The position numbers were made by a program, and so were the translations under genes. Below, piece after piece: positions 53,201 through 61,417 of a stretch of DNA of 64,000 nt; positions within the stretch are counted from its first letter, which is position 1; each line of letters opens with the position of its first letter. The stretch comes from Streptantibioticus cattleyicolor NRRL 8057 = DSM 46488. Its GTDB lineage: Bacteria > Actinomycetota > Actinomycetes > Streptomycetales > Streptomycetaceae. Under the pieces are notes generated by a model that ran no database searches, was not told where the DNA came from, and saw only the letters and a list, made by a program, of their open reading frames with translations. The stretch is from the NCBI RefSeq assembly GCF_000240165.1, contig NC_017586.1, positions 5,159,228 to 5,223,227 of the forward strand, in the 5' to 3' direction.

Positions 53201-53417
53201 CCACCGAGCCCACCAGCAGCGACTCGAAGGTGCCGAACCGGCGCCGGAAGACCGGTCCGTGCTCGCGGGCGAGCGCCATCGCCTGCTGGATCGGGGTGGT
53301 GCCGAAGCCGGTGTCGCTGATGTCGGCCACGGGGACGGGGGGCGCCGGGGACGCGGCGCCCGGGGTGGCGGCTGCCGCGCCGGTGGTGCCGGACGCGCTG
53401 TGCGGCGTAGGACTCAT
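50211..53417 (-). CDS. CYP102-type self-sufficient P450/NADPH-P450 reductase fusion
   Basis: 1068 residues. An ~30-residue Ala/Pro leader precedes the P450 domain: helix I AGHETT (283-288), ExxR (342-345), heme loop [20 protein letters not shown] with Cys423. The flavodoxin domain starts at [17 protein letters not shown] (508-523), where the usual FMN-phosphate Thr of G-T-A/C-E is Ala518 and Glu is Arg520. The FAD/NADPH domain has [20 protein letters not shown] and [13 protein letters not shown]. Like P450 BM3, it should hydroxylate fatty acids with NADPH and O2 unaided. ATG 53417 has GAGAGG ~9 bases upstream. Divergent from a PAS-LuxR regulator. Confidence 0.93.
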   Translation of the reverse strand: [1068 protein letters not shown]

Positions 53418-53493
53418 CGTGAGGGCCTCTCCCGGGAACGGCGTGCCGATGGTTGACCGGCGCGCCGGACGGCTTCCAGATCTCCCTTCCACG

Positions 53494-54234
53494 ATGACCC
53501 CGCCCGGGGCCGCCGCAGGACCGGGCGCTGCCCGATCGTGTAGTGCGCACGTCTCCTTCGACGCTGGACAGGACGGCGCCGGTGTGCCTGGCGGCCACCC
53601 GGGACACGAGGCGGTGGTGTGGCGCAACCGGTTCATCATGCTGCTGGACCGGGCCCCGATGCCGATCGCCATCGCCGACACCGCGGGCGTGGTGCTGATG
53701 GTCAACCCGGCCTTCGCCGGACTGTGGCGGCAGCGCCCCGGCCAGCTGCGCGGCCGGGACCTGCTGGACCTGTTCGACCCGCGCGACAAGGACCAACTGC
53801 TGCGCATCTACGAGGCGTTGCGGCACGGCCGCCGCTCCCGCTACCTGCTGCCGGTGACGCTGCGGGACGCCGGGCAGGCGCCGCGTGACGCCGTGGTCAC
53901 CGTCGACCCGGTCGGCGACGAACCCGACGAACCCCCGGCGCTGCTGGTCACCCTGCGCGAGGAGGAGGCCGCCGCGCCGGCGCCGCCCGCCCGCCCGGCC
54001 GGGGTGACCCTCGGCGTACGCGAGGGCCAGGTGCTGGCCCTCGCCGCGGCCGGCGCCACCAACGCCGCGATCGCCCGCGCCCTCGACCTCACCGTGGACG
54101 GGGTCAGCTACCACCTGTCCCGGCTCTGCCGCCGCCTCGGCGCCCCCAACCGGGCCGCGCTGGTGGCCCGGGCCTACGTGCTCGGGGTGCTCGACCCGCA
54201 CGCCTGGCCACCGGAGCCGGCCAGGGGCGGGTGA
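53494..54234 (+). CDS. PAS-LuxR transcription regulator
   Basis: Up to 246 residues. PAS domain MLLDRAPMPIAIADTAGVVLMVNPAFAGLWR ... GRDLLDLFDPRDKDQLLRIYEAL, linker, then LuxR-type helix-turn-helix LGVREGQVLALAAAGATNAAIARALDLTVDGVSYHLSRLCRRLGAPNRAALVARAY. The start is uncertain: ATG 53494 lacks a ribosome site, and GTG codons near 53580 and 53612 are alternatives just before the PAS domain. Divergent from the CYP102-type gene, which it probably controls; the PAS pocket could sense a fatty acid or flavin/heme ligand (inference). CCGGCGCGCCGG at 53457-53468 is a palindrome in the shared promoter. Confidence 0.82.
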   Translation: MTPPGAAAGPGAARSCSAHVSFDAGQDGAGVPGGHPGHEAVVWRNRFIMLLDRAPMPIAIADTAGVVLMVNPAFAGLWRQRPGQLRGRDLLDLFDPRDKDQLLRIYEALRHGRRSRYLLPVTLRDAGQAPRDAVVTVDPVGDEPDEPPALLVTLREEEAAAPAPPARPAGVTLGVREGQVLALAAAGATNAAIARALDLTVDGVSYHLSRLCRRLGAPNRAALVARAYVLGVLDPHAWPPEPARGG

Positions 54235-54300
54235 TCGCCGCCGGGTCTTGTCCGGACGCGACGACTCGTCCGGCCTGGGTCCCGCCGCGAAGGAGCGCCC

Positions 54301-54360
54301 GTGTCCGTCACCTCCCACCGCCACGCCCTCGTCATCGGAGCCTCCCGGGGTCCCGGGGCC
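54301..54360 (+). pseudogene. 5' stub of a short-chain dehydrogenase gene
   Basis: A good ribosome site (AAGGAG) and GTG 54301 open a frame MSVTSHRHALVIGASRGPGAA, the Rossmann start of an SDR protein (usually GASRGLG). The similarity then ends in GC-rich hairpin DNA (arms GGAGCCTC near 54338 and GAGGCTCC near 54400), only ~60 bases before the convergent marR stop. The rest of the gene is gone. Confidence 0.5.
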
Positions 54361-54428
54361 GCGGTTCCCGGTCCGCGACGGCGGGACCGTCCCGTGGTGA
54401 GGCTCCCCGGGGGGCGTCGCCGGGCCGG

Positions 54429-54902
54429 TCAGGACTGGGCGAGCCGTTCGAGCAGGGCGGTGGCCTCGTGCAGGGTGCGGCGCTCGTCGGGGTCGAGCAG
54501 GTCGCCGATGGCCTGGGCGAGCCAGTTGCGCTTGGCCTGGCGCACCGAGCCGAGGCCGCGCCGTCCGGCGGGGGTGAGGGAGACGACGATCTGCCGCCCG
54601 TCGGTCGGGTGCGGGGTGCGGCGCAGGAAGCCGCGTTCCTCCAGCGCGGCCAGGGTCAGCCGCATCGACTGCGGCCGGACGTGCTCGGCCCGGGCCAGCG
54701 CGGCCGTGGTGGCCGGTCCGTCGCGGTCCAGCCGGCTGAGCACCGAGCGCTGGGTGGGGGTCAGCTCCCCTTCCGGGGACTCCGCCCGCAGCCGGCGCAT
54801 CAGGTGTCCCACGGCCACCGACAGCTCGGCCGCGGCCTCTTCGTCGGCGGTGGCTCCGGCGCGGCGCGCTCGGGCCCGGGCGGTGTCGGTGTGGTCGGCC
54901 AT
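54429..54902 (-). CDS. MarR-family regulator
   Basis: 157 residues. Winged helix LTPTQRSVLSRLDRDGPATTAALARAEHVRPQSMRLTLAALEERGFLRRTPHPTDGRQIVVSLTPAGR is the MarR core with its wing D-x-R. Flanking helices form the dimer interface. ATG 54902 is preceded closely by the palindrome at 54928-54941, so it is probably autoregulated. Its usual divergent target (transporter or SDR) is not obvious; only an SDR stub lies nearby. Confidence 0.92.
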   Translation of the reverse strand: MADHTDTARARARRAGATADEEAAAELSVAVGHLMRRLRAESPEGELTPTQRSVLSRLDRDGPATTAALARAEHVRPQSMRLTLAALEERGFLRRTPHPTDGRQIVVSLTPAGRRGLGSVRQAKRNWLAQAIGDLLDPDERRTLHEATALLERLAQS

Positions 54903-54927
54903 GCGGCCAGGGTAAGGGAGAGAAGGT

Positions 54928-54941
54928 AACCTTGCAAGGTT
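54928..54941. promoter_or_regulatory. MarR operator candidate
   Basis: AACCTTGCAAGGTT, perfect 14-bp palindrome, 26 bases upstream of the marR start; the flanks GGT and GCC extend it with one mismatch. Bases 54950-55113 hold no gene. Confidence 0.6.
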
Positions 54942-55113
54942 GCCTGTGTAGTGGGCCCCGTCGGCCGCGTGTGCGTTCCGGCCACCACCCTACGGATCCG
55001 GGCGGTCCGCGTCACGCCCGGAGCGCGTCCCGCCGCGCCGCGCCGGCCGTGCCCCGACGCCCTATTGCCACACCCCCCTCGCCCCTCTTACGTTCATCTC
55101 TCCTGGCCGAGGC

Positions 55114-55159
55114 TCTACGGGCGTAGAACCGACATGGGCCCTGGCTGACGCTGCGTCAG
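55114..55159. promoter_or_regulatory. Two palindromes upstream of the pyrimidine-catabolism operon
   Basis: TCTACG-GG-CGTAGA (55114-55127) and CTGACG-CTG-CGTCAG (55145-55159). The second abuts the GAGGAGG ribosome site of the first gene. Both are perfect 6-bp arms, good operator candidates for a regulator encoded outside this window. Confidence 0.5.
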
Positions 55160-55171
55160 AGGAGGTGCCGG

Positions 55172-56014
55172 ATGGGCACGGTCGTACGCGCCGCGCTGGT
55201 TCAGGCGAACTGGACCGGGGACACCGCGTCGATGGTCGCCAAGCACGAGCAGTACGTACGGACGGCGGCGGCCCAGGGGGCGAAGGTCATCGGCTTCCAG
55301 GAGGTCTTCAACGCGCCGTACTTCTGCCAGGAGCAGAGCGACGAGCACTTCCGGTGGGCCGAACCGGTGCCGGACGGGCCCACCGTGCGCCGGATGCGCG
55401 ACGTCGCCCGGGAGACCGGCACGGTGATCGTGGTGCCCGTCTTCGAGAGCGACGGCCCCGGGTTCCACTACAACACCGCCGCCGTCATCGACGCCGACGG
55501 CAGCTACCTCGGCAAGTACCGCAAGCACCACATCCCGCAACTGCCCGGATTCTGGGAGAAGTTCTACTTCCGCCCCGGCAACCTCGGCTGGCCGGTGTTC
55601 GACACCGCGGTGGGCCGGATCGGGGTCTACATCTGCTACGACCGGCACTTCCCCGAGGGGTGGCGCGCCCTCGGGCTCGCCGGGGCCCAGCTGGTCTACA
55701 ACCCGTCGGCCACCTCGCGCAGCCTCTCGTCCCACCTGTGGCGGCTCGAACAGCCCGCCGCCGCCGTCGCCAACCAGTACTTCGTCGCCGCCATCAACCG
55801 CGTCGGCCGGGAACCCTACGGCGACAACGACTTCTACGGCACCTCCTACTTCGTCGACCCGCGCGGTGAGTACGTCGGCACCCCCGCCTCCGGCACCGAG
55901 GAGGAACTGCTCGTCCGCGACCTGGACTTCGGGCTCGTCGAGAGCGTCCGGCAACAGTGGGCGTTCTACCGCGACCGGCGACCGGAGGCGTACGGCGACC
56001 TGACGGGGGCCTGA
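55172..56014 (+). CDS. Beta-ureidopropionase-type carbamoyl amidohydrolase (nitrilase family)
   Basis: 280-residue CN hydrolase with the catalytic triad Glu44 (GFQEVF), Lys118 (KYRKHHIP) and Cys155 (YICYDRHFPE). Family and operon point to N-carbamoyl-beta-alanine hydrolysis, the last step of reductive uracil breakdown, releasing beta-alanine, ammonia and CO2. ATG 55172 with GAGGAGG. First of four tightly spaced genes. Confidence 0.9.
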   Translation: MGTVVRAALVQANWTGDTASMVAKHEQYVRTAAAQGAKVIGFQEVFNAPYFCQEQSDEHFRWAEPVPDGPTVRRMRDVARETGTVIVVPVFESDGPGFHYNTAAVIDADGSYLGKYRKHHIPQLPGFWEKFYFRPGNLGWPVFDTAVGRIGVYICYDRHFPEGWRALGLAGAQLVYNPSATSRSLSSHLWRLEQPAAAVANQYFVAAINRVGREPYGDNDFYGTSYFVDPRGEYVGTPASGTEEELLVRDLDFGLVESVRQQWAFYRDRRPEAYGDLTGA

Positions 56015-56019
56015 TCGTT

Positions 56020-57357
56020 ATGGCAGCCATGAGCCCCGACAGCGTCCACACCGCCCTGTACGCCCGCCACCGGGCCGTCATGCCCGACTGGCTGGCCACC
56101 TACTACCGCGCCCCCATCGAGCTGACGCACGGCGAGGGACGCCACGTCCAGGACGCCGAGGGCCGCCGCTACCTGGACTTCTTCGGCGGCATCCTGACCA
56201 CCATGACCGCCCACGCGCTCCCCGAGGTGACCCGCGCGGTCGCCGCGCAGGCGGGCCGCGTCCTGCACTCCTCGACGCTCTACCTCAGCCGCACCGCCGT
56301 CGAACTCGCCGAGCGCGTCGCACGGTTGTCCGGCATCCCCGACGCCCGGGTCTTCTTCACCTCCTCCGGCACCGAGGCCACCGACACCGCGCTGCTGCTG
56401 GCCACCGCCCACCGCCGCTCCAACCAGGTGCTCGCGCTGCGCAACAGCTACCACGGCCGCTCCTTCTCCGCGGTCGGCGTCACCGGCAACTCCGCCTGGT
56501 CGCCGACGAGCCTGTCCCCGCTGCAGACGTACTACGTGCACGGCGGGGTGCGCACCCGGGGCCCGTTCGCGCATCTGACGGACGCGGAGTTCACCGCGGC
56601 GTGCGTGGCCGACCTGGAGGATGTGCTCGGCCAGACCGCGGGTCCGGTGGCCGCGCTGATCGCCGAACCGGTGCAGGGCGTCGGCGGGTTCACCAGCCCG
56701 CCCGACGGACTGCTGGCCGCCTTCCGCCGGGTGCTGGACCGCCACGGCATCCTGTGGATCAGCGACGAGGTGCAGACCGGCTGGGGGCGCACCGGCGACC
56801 ACTTCTGGGGGTGGCAGGCGCACGCCCAGGCCGGGCCGCCGGATCTGCTCACCTTCGCCAAGGGCCTCGGCAACGGGCTGTCCATCGGCGGGGTGGTGGC
56901 CCGCGCCGAGGTGATGAACTGCCTGACCGCCGGCTCCATCTCCACCTTCGGCGGCAGCCCGGTCACCACCGCCGGCGCCCTGGCCAACCTCACCTACCTG
57001 CTCGAACACGACCTCCAGGGCAACGCCCGCCGGGTCGGCGGCCTGCTGCTCACCCGGCTGCGGGCGGTCGCCGCCGGCTCCCCGCTGGTCCGCGAGGTCC
57101 GTGGCCGGGGCCTGATGATCGCCCTGGAACTGGTGCGTCCCGGCACCGGGGAACCCTGGGGCGCGGCGGCGACCGAGGTGCTGGAGGCGGCCCGCGAGGG
57201 CGGGCTGCTGCTCGGCAAGGGCGGCCGGGAGGGCAACGTGCTGCGCATCGCCCCGCCGCTCACCCTGACCGTGGCCGAGGCCGAACAGGGCGCGGCCATC
57301 CTGGCCGCCGCCCTGGACCGGGCCGGCCGCCGGCTCGACGAGGAGGCCGTCCGATGA
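56020..57357 (+). CDS. Class III aminotransferase, probable beta-alanine transaminase
   Basis: 445-residue PLP enzyme. FFTSSGTEATDTALLLA (PLP phosphate cup), SYHGRSFSAVGVTG, the cofactor aspartate in WISDEVQTGWGRTG, and the Schiff-base lysine in LTFAKGLGNGLSIGG. It resembles alanine-glyoxylate/beta-alanine-pyruvate aminotransferases. In this operon it would transfer the amino group of beta-alanine to give malonate semialdehyde. ATG 56020 (or 56029). Overlaps the next gene by four bases. Confidence 0.9.
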   Translation: MAAMSPDSVHTALYARHRAVMPDWLATYYRAPIELTHGEGRHVQDAEGRRYLDFFGGILTTMTAHALPEVTRAVAAQAGRVLHSSTLYLSRTAVELAERVARLSGIPDARVFFTSSGTEATDTALLLATAHRRSNQVLALRNSYHGRSFSAVGVTGNSAWSPTSLSPLQTYYVHGGVRTRGPFAHLTDAEFTAACVADLEDVLGQTAGPVAALIAEPVQGVGGFTSPPDGLLAAFRRVLDRHGILWISDEVQTGWGRTGDHFWGWQAHAQAGPPDLLTFAKGLGNGLSIGGVVARAEVMNCLTAGSISTFGGSPVTTAGALANLTYLLEHDLQGNARRVGGLLLTRLRAVAAGSPLVREVRGRGLMIALELVRPGTGEPWGAAATEVLEAAREGGLLLGKGGREGNVLRIAPPLTLTVAEAEQGAAILAAALDRAGRRLDEEAVR

Positions 57358-58760
57358 CCCGTACCCTCATCCGCGGCGGCCTGGTGGTCACCGCGGCCGA
57401 CGAGATCCACGCCGACGTGCTCATCGAGGGATCACGGGTGGCCGCGCTCGCCGCCTCCGGCAGCCACGCCGCGGCCGGCTGGACCGCCGACCGGGTCGTC
57501 GACGCCACCGGCCGCTACGTGCTGCCGGGCGGGGTGGACGCCCACACCCACATGGAGATGCCGTTCGGCGGCACCCGTTCCAGCGACACCTTCGAGACCG
57601 GCACCCGGGCCGCCGCCTGGGGCGGCACCACCACCATCGTGGACTTCGCCATCCAGTCCGTCGGCGGCTCGCTGCGGGCCGGACTCGACGCCTGGCACGC
57701 CAAGGCCGACGGACGCTGCGCGATCGACTACGGCTTCCACATGATCCTCTCCGACGTCACCGAGGCGTCGCTGGCGGAGATGGACGCCCTGGTGGCCGAG
57801 GGGGTGACCTCGTTCAAGCTCTTCATGGCGTATCCCGGGGTCTTCTACAGCGACGACGGGAAGATCCTGCGGGCGATGCAACGGGCCGCCGGCAACGGCG
57901 GGTTGATCATGATGCACGCGGAGAACGGCATCGCCATCGACGTGCTGGTCGAGCAGGCGCTGGCGGCCGGCCGCACCGACCCCCGGTACCACGGTGAGGT
58001 GCGCAAGGCGCTGCTGGAGGCGGAGGCGACCCACCGGGCCGTGCAGCTCGCCCGGGTCGCCGGGGCGCCGCTGTACGTGGTGCACGTCTCGGCCGCCGAG
58101 GCCGTCGCCGAGCTGTCCGCCGCCCGCCAGTTGGGCCTGGACGTCTACGGCGAGACCTGTCCGCAGTACCTGTTCCTCTCCGCCGACGACCTGGCCCGGC
58201 CGGGGTTCGAGGGCGCCAAGTACGTCTGCTCCACGCCGCTGCGCCCGGCCGAGCACCAGGAGGCGCTGTGGCGGGCGCTGCGCACCGACGACCTGTCGGT
58301 GGTCTCCACCGACCACTGCCCGTTCTGCTTCACCGGCCAGAAGGACCTCGGCCGGGGCGACTTCTCCAAGATCCCCAACGGGCTGCCCGGCGTCGAGCAC
58401 CGGATGGACCTGCTGCACCAGGCCGTGGTCGAGGGGCGCATCTCGCGCCGCCGGTGGATCGAGCTGGCCTGCGCCGCCCCGGCCCGGATGTTCGGCCTCC
58501 ACCCGCGCAAGGGCACCATAGCCCCCGGCAGCGACGCCGACATCGTCCTCTACGACCCCGCGGCCACCCAGACCCTGTCGGCCGCCGGACACCACATGAA
58601 CGTCGACCACTCCGTCTACGAGGGCCGGCGGATCACCGGCCGGGTGGAGACCGTGCTCAGCCGCGGCGTACCGGTGATCGAGGAGCGCCGCTGGACCGGC
58701 CGGGCCGGACACGGCCGCTACCTGCCGCGCGCCGTCGGCACCTACCCGCGCCAGCCCTGA
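57354..58760 (+). CDS. hydA: Dihydropyrimidinase
   Basis: 468-residue cyclic amidohydrolase opening dihydrouracil/dihydrothymine. Metal and catalytic residues: DAHTH (His64, His66), carboxylated Lys155 in SFKLFMAYPG, His188 in MMHAENG, His244 in VVHVSAAEA, Asp320 in VSTDHCPF. GETCPQYLFL and KIPNGLPGVEHR are dihydropyrimidinase-typical. Start ATG 57354 lies within the stop of the aminotransferase gene. Confidence 0.95.
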   Translation: MTRTLIRGGLVVTAADEIHADVLIEGSRVAALAASGSHAAAGWTADRVVDATGRYVLPGGVDAHTHMEMPFGGTRSSDTFETGTRAAAWGGTTTIVDFAIQSVGGSLRAGLDAWHAKADGRCAIDYGFHMILSDVTEASLAEMDALVAEGVTSFKLFMAYPGVFYSDDGKILRAMQRAAGNGGLIMMHAENGIAIDVLVEQALAAGRTDPRYHGEVRKALLEAEATHRAVQLARVAGAPLYVVHVSAAEAVAELSAARQLGLDVYGETCPQYLFLSADDLARPGFEGAKYVCSTPLRPAEHQEALWRALRTDDLSVVSTDHCPFCFTGQKDLGRGDFSKIPNGLPGVEHRMDLLHQAVVEGRISRRRWIELACAAPARMFGLHPRKGTIAPGSDADIVLYDPAATQTLSAAGHHMNVDHSVYEGRRITGRVETVLSRGVPVIEERRWTGRAGHGRYLPRAVGTYPRQP

Positions 58761-58802
58761 CCCCGGTCGCCCCGCCGGGCCGCACCCACAGAAAGGCCGG
58801 AG

Positions 58803-59813
58803 ATGGACTTCGGACTCGTCCTCCAGACGGACCCGCCCGCATCCGCCGTGGTCGGCCTGATGCGCCGGGCCGAACGCCACGGCTTCCGCCACGGCTGGAC
58901 CTTCGACTCCGCGGTGCTGTGGCAGGAGCCCTACGTCATCCACAGCCGCGTCCTGGAACACACCGACCGGCTGATCGTCGGCCCGATGGTCACCAACCCG
59001 GCCACCCGCTCCTGGGAGGTGACCGCCTCCACCTTCGCCACCCTCAACGAGATGTACGGCAACCGCACGGTCTGCGGGATCGGCCGCGGCGACTCGGCGG
59101 TGCGGGTGGCCGGCCGCGAACCGGTGACCCTGGCCCGCCTCGGCGAGGCGATCACCGCCATCCGCGACCTGGCCGAGGGGCGCGAGGCGGTGGTGGACGG
59201 CACGCCGCTGCGGCTGCCCTGGGTGCGCGACGGCCGGCTGCCGGTGTGGATGGCCGCCTACGGGCCCAAGGCGCTGCGGCTCGCCGGCCTCCTCGCCGAC
59301 GGCTTCATCCTCCAGCTCGCCGACCCCTATCTGACCGAGTGGATGGTGAAGGCGGTGCGGGACGCCGCCCGCGAGGCCGGACGCGACCCGGACGCGGTGA
59401 CCATCTGCGTGGCCGCCCCCGCCTACGTCACCGACGGCTCCGCCCGGGCGCTGGCCCACGCCCGCGAGCAGTGCCGCTGGTTCGGCGGCATGGTCGGCAA
59501 CCACGTGGCCGACCTGGTCGCCCGCTACGGCGAGTCCGGCGCCGTCCCCGCCGAGCTGACCGAGTACATCAGGGAACGCGAGGGGTACGACTACGCCCAC
59601 CACGGACGGGCCGGCAACCCCGACACCGACTTCGTGCCCGACGCCGTGGTCGACCGCTTCTGCCTGCTGGGCCCGGTGGAGGAGCACGTCGCCAAGCTCA
59701 CCCGGCTGCGCGAGCTGGGCGTCGACCAGTTCGCGCTGTACGCCATGCACGACGCGATCGTTGAGGTGATCGACGCCTACGGCCACCACGTCATCCCGCG
59801 GCTGGCCCGGTGA
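58803..59813 (+). CDS. LLM-class F420-dependent oxidoreductase of the pyrimidine operon (TIGR03842-like)
   Basis: 336-residue luciferase-like monooxygenase-fold protein: MDFGLVLQTDPPASAVVGLMRRAERHGF, GIGRGDSAVRVAGREPVTLARLGEAI, PVWMAAYGPKALRLAGLLADG and LLGPVEEHVAKLTRLRELGVDQF. I recognise the TIGR03842 F420-dependent family, habitually placed beside dihydropyrimidinase in actinobacteria. No NADPH dihydropyrimidine dehydrogenase is present here, so it may perform the first reduction of uracil/thymine with F420H2. That role is inferred from context. Confidence 0.85.
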   Translation: MDFGLVLQTDPPASAVVGLMRRAERHGFRHGWTFDSAVLWQEPYVIHSRVLEHTDRLIVGPMVTNPATRSWEVTASTFATLNEMYGNRTVCGIGRGDSAVRVAGREPVTLARLGEAITAIRDLAEGREAVVDGTPLRLPWVRDGRLPVWMAAYGPKALRLAGLLADGFILQLADPYLTEWMVKAVRDAAREAGRDPDAVTICVAAPAYVTDGSARALAHAREQCRWFGGMVGNHVADLVARYGESGAVPAELTEYIREREGYDYAHHGRAGNPDTDFVPDAVVDRFCLLGPVEEHVAKLTRLRELGVDQFALYAMHDAIVEVIDAYGHHVIPRLAR

Positions 59814-59888
59814 GGCCCGGCACGGCGACGAACCGCGAACGGATCACCCGGCGCGCACCCCGCCCGGGGCGTCTGGCACGGTGGGGGC

Positions 59889-61325
59889 GTGACGACGGAC
59901 GCGGTGGTGGTCGGGGCGGGGCCCAACGGGCTGACGGCGGCGGTGGAGCTGGCCAGGGCGGGGCTGACGGTGGAGGTCTTCGAGGCGGCGGGGACCGTCG
60001 GCGGCGGGGCGCGCACCGAGGAGCTGACGCTGCCCGGGTTCCGGCACGACCCGTGCTCGACGGCGCACCCGTTCGGCGCCGGCTCGCCGGTCTTCAACGC
60101 GCTGCCGCTGGCCCGGCACGGGCTGGAGTGGGTCCACCCCGACCTGCCGGCCGCGCACCCGTTCCCGGACGGCCGGGCCGCGGTGGTGGCCCGTACCGTC
60201 GGGGCCACCGCCGCCTCGCTGGGCCCCCGGGACGCCGGGGCGTACCGTCGGCTGTTCGAGCCGTTCACCGGCCACTGGGACGAGCTGGCCCGGGACTTCT
60301 TCCGGCCGCAGTGGCTCGGCCTGCCCCGCCATCCGCTGCGGTACGCGCTCTTCGGGGCAGTCGGCGCCTGGCCGCTGGCGGTGCTCGCCCGCCGGTTCCA
60401 CGGCGAACTCGCCCGCGGGATGCTCGCCGGGGTCGCCGCCCATCTGATCGGGCCGCTGTACGGGCCGGGGACGGCGGGGGCCACCATGATGTTCCTGCTG
60501 GCGGCGCACTCGGTGGGCTGGCCGTTCGCATGCGGCGGCTCCCAGGCGATCTCCGACGCGCTCGCCGCCCACCTGGCCGAACTCGGCGGCACGGTGCACA
60601 CCGGGGTGACCGTCACCTCGCTGGCCGAACTGCCGCCCGCCCGCGCCTACCTGTTCGACACCTCGCCCACCGCGCTGGCCCGCATCGCCGGGCTGCGCGG
60701 CGCCTACCGCTCGGTGCGCTACGGACCCGCCGCCTTCAAGATCGACTACGCGCTGGACGGCCCCGTGCCGTGGACCTCGCCGCAGGCCGCCCGGGCCGGA
60801 ACGGTCCATCTGGGCGCCTCCTACCAGGAGGTGGCCACCGCGCTGGCCGCCGCCACGCACGGCCGCGCCCCCGAGGTGCCGTTCGTGCTCACCGCCCAGC
60901 CCAGCCTCTTCGACCCCACCCGGGCGCCGGCCGGCAAGCACGTCTTCTGGGCCTACGGGCACGTGCCCAACGGCTGGCGCGGCGATCTGACGTCCGCCAT
61001 CGAGCGGCAGATCGAGCGGTTCGCCCCCGGGTTCACCGACCGGGTGCTGGCCCGCGCGGTCGCCGGCCCGGCCGAACTGGCCGCCCGCAACGCCAACTAC
61101 GTCGGCGGCGACATGCTGTGCGGCTCGGCCGCCGGACTGCGGCTGCTGATCCGCCCCGTCCTGCGCCGCGTCCCCTACGCCACCGACGACCCGGCGGTCT
61201 TCCTGTGCTCGCAGGCCACCCCGCCCGGCCCCGGGGTGCACGGGATGTCCGGCCACCACGCGGCCCGCACCGTCCTGCGCCGACTGGGGGTGCGCCCGCG
61301 GCCGCTGCCGTCCACCGCGTCCTGA
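59889..61325 (+). CDS. Phytoene-desaturase-like FAD/NAD(P) oxidoreductase
   Basis: 478 residues. N-terminal FAD Rossmann motif [28 protein letters not shown] with [14 protein letters not shown], matching the phytoene-desaturase/CrtI-like amine-oxidase superfamily, including the FAWSVGWP-type substrate strand ([15 protein letters not shown]) and C-terminal [15 protein letters not shown]. No carotenoid genes are nearby; members outside carotenoid clusters have unknown substrates. GTG 59889 without a clear ribosome site. Confidence 0.88.
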   Translation: MTTDAVVVGAGPNGLTAAVELARAGLTVEVFEAAGTVGGGARTEELTLPGFRHDPCSTAHPFGAGSPVFNALPLARHGLEWVHPDLPAAHPFPDGRAAVVARTVGATAASLGPRDAGAYRRLFEPFTGHWDELARDFFRPQWLGLPRHPLRYALFGAVGAWPLAVLARRFHGELARGMLAGVAAHLIGPLYGPGTAGATMMFLLAAHSVGWPFACGGSQAISDALAAHLAELGGTVHTGVTVTSLAELPPARAYLFDTSPTALARIAGLRGAYRSVRYGPAAFKIDYALDGPVPWTSPQAARAGTVHLGASYQEVATALAAATHGRAPEVPFVLTAQPSLFDPTRAPAGKHVFWAYGHVPNGWRGDLTSAIERQIERFAPGFTDRVLARAVAGPAELAARNANYVGGDMLCGSAAGLRLLIRPVLRRVPYATDDPAVFLCSQATPPGPGVHGMSGHHAARTVLRRLGVRPRPLPSTAS

Positions 61326-61356
61326 CACGAACGGGCACCCCGGAACTGACTCGCCG

Positions 61357-61377
61357 GTAAGCTTACGTGAAAGTAAG
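61357..61377. promoter_or_regulatory. Overlapping inverted repeats upstream of SCP2 gene
   Basis: GTAAGCTTAC (61357-61366) overlaps CTTAC-GTGAAA-GTAAG (61362-61377), 41 bases before the ATG, in an AT-rich pocket. TetR-type operator-like. Confidence 0.5.
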
Positions 61378-61417
61378 AAAAGTGCCCGAGCCGGACGCAG
61401 CCAGAAAGGTGCCCGCC

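Noticed and set aside
57432-59789. Minus-strand open frame of 785 codons
   Set aside because: Antisense shadow of dihydropyrimidinase and the LLM enzyme; no motif of its own.
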